Shown in pieces: positions 7,816 through 10,644 of a DNA stretch of 10,644 nucleotides. Origin of the DNA: Rhodobacteraceae bacterium UBA1957 (GTDB lineage: Bacteria; Pseudomonadota; Alphaproteobacteria; Rhodobacterales; Rhodobacteraceae). The notes below the pieces were generated by a model. The model saw only the letters and a program-made list of their open reading frames with translations, searched no databases and had not been told where the DNA came from. Position 1 is the stretch's first letter; each line of letters starts with the position of its first letter. Both the position numbers and the translations under genes were made by a program. The DNA is taken from positions 1 to 10,644 of the forward strand of contig DDEJ01000025.1 in the NCBI GenBank assembly GCA_002336405.1, given 5' to 3'.

Positions 7816-8012
7816 TCATTTAACGGGCAAATACGCCTTCAACGTTGTCAGTGTGCCAATTGGATCTGCATCCAGCTGTTCTGCGAATAATTCTGATAAC
7901 GATCTGCCGCGCTGTTGCAACTCTTTCACGGCAAGATAAAACTTGTTGGCGAGTACCGCGCGAATGAGCTGGGTGGATCCAAAACCCCGCGGGGGCCTAT
8001 TTTTCTTTTCAT
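7816..8012 (-). pseudogene. Frameshifted small ORF, possible phage-type remnant
   Basis: Reading from ATG at 8012-8010, the frame shifts within AAAAATAGGCCCCC (about plus-strand 7991-8004). Adding one base to the A or C run gives a 65-codon ORF that ends with TGA at 7818-7816. The predicted protein has a basic start (MKRKNRPPRG), then a helical part with FGSTQLIRAVLANKFYLAVK, ELQQRGRSLSELFAEQL and a tail DADPIGTLTTLKAYLPVK. The open frame has no usable start of its own upstream, which supports a true frame break. The pattern (basic N-terminus, amphipathic helices, closing 'LPxK') faintly recalls small terminase-subunit-like phage proteins, but I do not recognise the family. No Shine-Dalgarno sequence is seen. 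It could also be a chance ORF. Confidence 0.35.
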
Positions 8013-8105
8013 GGGGTAAATTATGCTTTGTCTTTGTTTTATTATGAGAGAATTTTTGGTTTGGTCTGAAAAATATCCATTTTATGGGCTGACAATCTCA
8101 CATCA

Positions 8106-8117
8106 GCGATGCATCGC
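8106..8117. repeat. Perfect 12-bp palindrome
   Basis: GCGATGCATCGC is perfectly self-complementary and sits in otherwise AT-rich intergenic DNA. It might be a protein-binding site for a dimer or chance; it has no T-tract and no neighbouring start codon. Confidence 0.4.
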
Positions 8118-8189
8118 AGCATCTAATGGACGGTCATACTAGCGGTAAAAAATGCCCAAACTCTGAGCCTATAAATAGATCCCGGCGTC

Positions 8190-8460
8190 AATGGCTGTTT
8201 TGACCAGAGCAGACACGGGCAGAAAACGCGGCTCTGACCGGGTTGTTGACTTTCCGGACCTCTGCCGGTGTAGCCGAACCAGCGCTTCCGGCCCTAACCG
8301 GACCTTCACCACCACTCTCGGATGTTGCGTTGCGACTCGTCATTCCGGACTTTCGCGGCAGTTGCAGTAAGCGTCCGGTAGCCGATCTTGGAGAATCGTG
8401 CAGCCGAATAACCAAAACAGTTTCCTTGTGGAGCTGGGCGGTCCGGTAGTGCATATATTG
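8190..8460. repeat. Degenerate CCGGAC-rich repeat tract
   Basis: CCGGAC occurs at 8254-8259, 8298-8303 and 8345-8350, spaced 44 and 47 bp, each followed by a pyrimidine-rich CTCT/CTTC/TTTC stretch. Two TCCGGTAG copies follow (8374-8381 and 8445-8452). The texture resembles the diverged intergenic filler repeats I associate with Roseobacter-group genomes. No RNA structure or coding role is evident. Confidence 0.4.
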
Positions 8461-8475
8461 TTCGTACATCTATGG

Positions 8476-8504
8476 TTGCATTGAGGTAATAACCCAACAA
8501 TACT
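8476..8504 (+). promoter_or_regulatory. Weak candidate promoter for the DUF4041 gene
   Basis: TTGCAT (8476-8481), a 17-bp spacer and AATACT (8499-8504) would start transcription near 8511, ahead of the AGGA (8521-8524) that precedes the ATG at 8533 by 8 nt. Both boxes deviate from consensus, so the assignment is tentative. Confidence 0.25.
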
Positions 8505-8532
8505 AGTTCAATATAGATACAGGAATTAGTTG

Positions 8533-8811
8533 ATGACCCCCGCAACCTTTGCACTACTTATTTGGATACTTTTCCCTTTTCCCCTTATTTTTCTTTGGTT
8601 GCGAAACAGATCAAAGACGAAAAAATGTGAACAATCGGGCGCTGAGATTCAGTTGAAACTAGATGGGCTTATTAAAAAGTACTCGCCAGCAACTTCACTG
8701 GAAGATGAAATTTCGCGCCTAGAGGCAGAAGTCGCAGATACTGGTCTTAAAACACAAAAGGTACGTGCCGAATATTCTGAAAAAAGACAACTGCTCAACA
8801 AGTTGCGGTAA
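8533..8811 (+). CDS. N-terminal, membrane-anchored coiled-coil piece of a split DUF4041 protein
   Basis: A 92-residue product that ends at a TAA (8809-8811) in the same frame as the gene that follows. An N-terminal hydrophobic segment (about residues 4-22, ALLIWILFPFPLIFLWL) followed by RNRSKTKK would anchor it in the inner membrane, with the remainder in the cytoplasm. Residues about 32-92 are charged and helical with heptad-like spacing (LEDEISRLEAEVADTGLK), predicted coiled coil. Intact DUF4041 proteins usually continue this coiled coil directly into the DUF4041 domain, and here the codons after the TAA (EVAVYDEKLSFAELG) do so in frame. This is therefore most likely the front of one gene interrupted by a nonsense codon. 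AGGA (8521-8524), 8 nt before the ATG at 8533, supports this start over TTG at 8530. Codon use is AT-richer than in putA. Confidence 0.6.
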   Translation: MTPATFALLIWILFPFPLIFLWLRNRSKTKKCEQSGAEIQLKLDGLIKKYSPATSLEDEISRLEAEVADTGLKTQKVRAEYSEKRQLLNKLR

Positions 8812-8820
8812 GAAGTTGCT

Positions 8821-9882
8821 GTGTATGATGAAAAGCTATCGTTTGCCGAACTGGGGGTCTATGAACCGCATTTTGACTTTGGAGATAGCGCAACTTTCAA
8901 GACTTCTATCAAGGACGTTAGAGCCAAGCAGAAGGCAATGGTATCGGCCCAAAAAGCGACAATTTGCCCTGCCGATTGGACAGTAGAAGGAAGCCGTGCC
9001 AAGGGCCAAACAATGATAAACCGTCAAACCCGTCTGACGATGCGAGCGTTTAACAATGAATGTGAGGCTGCTATTGCAAACACGCGATGGAACAACATCG
9101 TCGCGATGGGAAAACGCATCTTGAACGCAGCCCAACAGATCAATTCTGCCAATTCGTCCATGCAACTTGAAATCGTTGAAAACTATGTGGCCTTAAAGAT
9201 TGAAGAACTTCACCTAGCTCACGAATACCGCGAACAATTGAAAATAGAGAAAGAAGAACGGACAGAACTGGCGCGAACTGAACGTGAAGAAAAAAAACTC
9301 CTAGCAGAAGCTGCTGCTGCGGAGAAAAAGGAGGCTGAATATCAAAAGCTATTAGACAAGGCGCGGGCCGAAGCAGGGACGGACCAGTCTCGAATTGACG
9401 AACTTGAAGCACAATTGGCGGAAGCACGTGACGTTAGCGAACGCGCTAGGGCAATGGCTGAAATGACTAAGTCTGGATATGTCTATGTTATTTCTAATAT
9501 TGGGTCGTTTGGCGATGAGGTAGTTAAGATTGGTCTGACACGGCGATTAGACCCTAATGATCGTGTTAAAGAACTTGGTGACGCCAGTGTTCCGTTTGGC
9601 TTTGATACCCATGCGATGGTGTATTCTGATGAAGCACCCGCATTAGAAAAAGCACTGCATCATGAGTTCTCTGAGCGTCGGATAAATATATCTAATATGA
9701 GGAAAGAATTTTTCCATGTGAGCCTTGCTGAAGTTGAAGATGCTGTAAAGCGGCTAGCGCCCGATGCCAACTTTTTTACCGATCGTGAAGCGCAAGAGTG
9801 GCATGAAACTGTGGCACGCAGACGCGACAATCTTCAATACCTTCAAGAAAGTCAAAGCGACGAGTTGCCTGAAGAAATATGA
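8821..9882 (+). CDS. DUF4041 / GIY-YIG (T5orf172, MUG113) nuclease-like protein, C-terminal piece
   Basis: A 353-codon frame open from a GTG at 8821, in frame with the preceding 92-residue piece and separated from it by one TAA; together they would make a 450-codon gene. Order of parts: DUF4041 domain (about residues 5-165, with FAELGVYEPHFDF, TVEGSRAKGQTM and AFNNECEAAIANTRWNNI), a long charged coiled coil (about 130-215), and a T5orf172/MUG113-type GIY-YIG-like domain (about 219-310). The last has GYVYV (219-223) and KIGLTRR (236-242) in place of GIY and YIG, plus ALEKALHHEF (274-283), where Glu276 and the histidines are the likely active-site or metal residues. Such proteins are common in prophages and accessory regions; GIY-YIG enzymes cut DNA, but this protein's target is unknown. 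If expressed alone from the GTG it would lack the membrane anchor. A weak AAGAAG (8810-8815) lies just ahead. Confidence 0.75.
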   Translation: MYDEKLSFAELGVYEPHFDFGDSATFKTSIKDVRAKQKAMVSAQKATICPADWTVEGSRAKGQTMINRQTRLTMRAFNNECEAAIANTRWNNIVAMGKRILNAAQQINSANSSMQLEIVENYVALKIEELHLAHEYREQLKIEKEERTELARTEREEKKLLAEAAAAEKKEAEYQKLLDKARAEAGTDQSRIDELEAQLAEARDVSERARAMAEMTKSGYVYVISNIGSFGDEVVKIGLTRRLDPNDRVKELGDASVPFGFDTHAMVYSDEAPALEKALHHEFSERRINISNMRKEFFHVSLAEVEDAVKRLAPDANFFTDREAQEWHETVARRRDNLQYLQESQSDELPEEI

Positions 9883-9910
9883 TGTCACAAAGATAGTTGA
9901 CATTGACCAT

Positions 9911-10021
9911 GCCGCCCCAATGCAGCGGTGCGGCCTGAATGTCTGCTATTGATGCCGAGGATAGATGCTCTCGCGACTGCAACGAACTTCCGGAATCCGC
10001 CCTTAGCAACCAATGCTGCGG
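9911..10021. repeat. Hairpin and 12-bp near-repeat in the intergenic tract
   Basis: GCCGCCCC (9911-9918) and GGTGCGGC (9927-9934) form an 8-bp stem with one mismatch, 28 bp after the DUF4041 stop. There is no T-tract, so it is not a classical terminator. CCAATGCAGCGG (9917-9928) recurs as CCAATGCTGCGG (10010-10021), 11 of 12 identical. The stretch 9883-10164 (about 280 bp) has no convincing gene; ORFs on the minus strand appear spurious. The texture resembles diverged Rhodobacterales intergenic repeats. Confidence 0.4.
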
Positions 10022-10164
10022 ATATCACCAAGGTTAAGACCGGGTTCAACGCGGTCATCTGAGCGTTTGTGTCGGATGACTGGTTTTCCATGATTAGTGG
10101 ACGTTGCAAGGGTCGATTCCATTCATTGCTGTATCGTGATTCAACGGCAGCAGGAGGATTTTCC

Positions 10165-10310
10165 GTGTCGTTTCTGTTTTGGCTCAAGCATGAGCATCTG
10201 AAACGCATTCAGTAGTTGTTCCCCAAGCACGGGGTGTCGGGCGTGTGGACGACAGTCGAGTTCTCAACGGCGTCATCCATGTCATTCAGACTGGCCTGCG
10301 TTGGCGCGAG
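10165..10310 (+). pseudogene. IS5-family transposase, N-terminal fragment (broken)
   Basis: Starts at GTG 10165 with a strong AGGAGG (10152-10157) 7 nt ahead. It reads VSFLFWLKHEHLKRIQ and then meets TAG (10213-10215). After the stop the same frame continues LFPKHGVSG, and from about 10242 the homology resumes one frame over (one base missing) as RVDDSRVLNGVIHVIQTGLRWRE. This is the standard IS5-family start: FLFWL..., FPKxHGxxRVDDRRVLxGIIxVxxxGLRWRD. It covers only the N-terminal helical region; none of the DDE catalytic residues remain. A nonsense mutation, a frameshift and 3' truncation make it a clear pseudogene. The sequence after GLRWRE belongs to another transposase family. Confidence 0.75.
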
Positions 10311-10644
10311 GTTCTGCTGAGCCTCAAAAGTTGGGGAAGGATTGCCCCCGAATTGGCCACCGGAGACGGTGCCATGGGGTTCTGGGCCGCGCTGGACGAA
10401 GTGTATCCTGAGACCCGCCAGCAACGTTGCTGTCAACGCAAAATCAAGAACGTGCTCAACTGCCTGCCAAAGCTGTCTCAGCCAAAGGCCTGGGCCGCGC
10501 TGCACGACATCTGGCAGGCCGAGACCAAAGATGATGCCCAAAAGGCATTCGATTTATTCATCAAAATCTATGAGGCCAAGTATCCCAAGGCGGCACTGTG
10601 CCTACAAAAAGACCGAGAGGAGCTGGTGGCATCCTTAAATTTCC
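10311..10644 (+). pseudogene. IS256-family (mutator-type) transposase, internal fragment
   Basis: A stop-free frame from about 10311 to the window edge reads VLLSLKSWGRIAPELATGDG, then AMGFWAALDEVYPETRQQRC, NVLNCLPKLSQPKA, ALHDIWQAETKDDAQKAFDL and YEAKYPKAALCLQKDREEL. This is the middle of an IS256-type transposase; the Asp of GDGAMGFW matches the second catalytic Asp of the DDE triad. The N-terminal third, with the first Asp, is missing, and the third residue (in NPIESTFAT of intact members) would lie beyond the edge. Point damage is visible: the usual QRCW.HK is QRCCQRK here (Trp and His lost), and LLAFYDFP has become LVASLNF. It is in frame with the IS5 fragment, but no intact start reaches it. 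Confidence 0.8.

Larger units (their letters stand above)
8013..8475. other. Gene-free stretch between the broken ORF and the DUF4041 gene
   Basis: About 460 bp without a convincing gene. The left part (to about 8180) is AT-rich. The right part is GC-richer and holds CCGGAC-type repeats (separate entry). ORFs here overlap one another on both strands and have low-complexity, Ser/Arg/Gly-rich translations without domain character. A perfect 12-bp palindrome GCGATGCATCGC lies at 8106-8117. Confidence 0.5.
10165..10644 (+). mobile_element. Composite insertion-sequence remnant (IS5-type joined to IS256-type)
   Basis: The start of an IS5-type transposase gene is joined at about 10302-10311 to an internal part of an IS256-type transposase gene, and the remnant runs off the right edge of the window. 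No terminal inverted repeats or target duplication could be assigned. Both transposase parts are damaged, so the element should be inactive. Details are in the two transposase entries. Confidence 0.7.

Noticed and set aside
8188..8469. A 93-codon minus-strand ORF
   Set aside because: Low-complexity Ser/Arg/Gly translation over a repeat tract, with overlapping ORFs on the other strand and no domain character.
7646..8532. CRISPR array or tandem repeats in the gene-free stretch
   Set aside because: No regularly spaced repeat longer than about 8-10 bp was found, and there are no unique spacers between identical units.
9911..9934. Rho-independent terminator after the DUF4041 gene
   Set aside because: A stem exists but it has a mismatch, a large loop and no T-tract.
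9885..10208. A 107-codon minus-strand ORF
   Set aside because: It overlaps the intergenic repeat tract and the IS5 transposase start on the opposite strand; it looks like a spurious ORF of repeat DNA.
10342..10638. A 98-codon plus-strand ORF at the right edge
   Set aside because: It is an out-of-frame shadow; the IS256-type homology lies in the neighbouring frame.

Overview
The window looks like a chromosomal segment of a Rhodobacterales (Roseobacter-group) alphaproteobacterium. The evidence is a PutA without the N-terminal DNA-binding domain, divergently paired with an Lrp-type regulator (the arrangement known from Rhodobacter capsulatus), together with a TerB/J-domain gene, a small secreted protein and a rhomboid protease of types common in this order. 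I could not run a database search, so this placement rests on pattern recognition.

Left part (1-7645) is ordinary core genome. It holds a frameshifted PEP-mutase/isocitrate-lyase-type gene (minus), a GNAT acetyltransferase (plus), a cytoplasmic TerB + J-domain protein with an apparently leaderless promoter (plus) and a small exported protein of unknown function (plus). The last of these converges on a rhomboid-protease gene so tightly that the stop codons overlap. putA (minus) lies upstream of the rhomboid gene and is divergent from putR (plus). Together they form a proline-catabolism module: PutA oxidises proline to glutamate and PutR is the likely proline-responsive activator. The 80-bp region they share carries a perfect 8-bp inverted repeat whose putA-proximal arm covers the putA ribosome-binding site. 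A tRNA-Leu(UAA) gene closes this part.

Right part (7646-10644) looks like accessory DNA: more AT-rich, gene-poor and full of broken genes. It holds a frameshifted 65-codon ORF with a weak resemblance to small phage proteins, tracts of degenerate CCGGAC-rich repeat sequence, a membrane-anchored coiled-coil DUF4041 protein with a GIY-YIG (T5orf172/MUG113) nuclease-like domain split by an in-frame TAA, and at the window edge a chimera of IS5-type and IS256-type transposase fragments. The tRNA gene is a plausible integration boundary, but I found no integrase and no second attachment-site copy.

No clearly new system is demonstrated. The best candidates for a second look are the split membrane-anchored GIY-YIG gene, the IS5/IS256 junction, the putA-putR operator and the leaderless J-domain gene.
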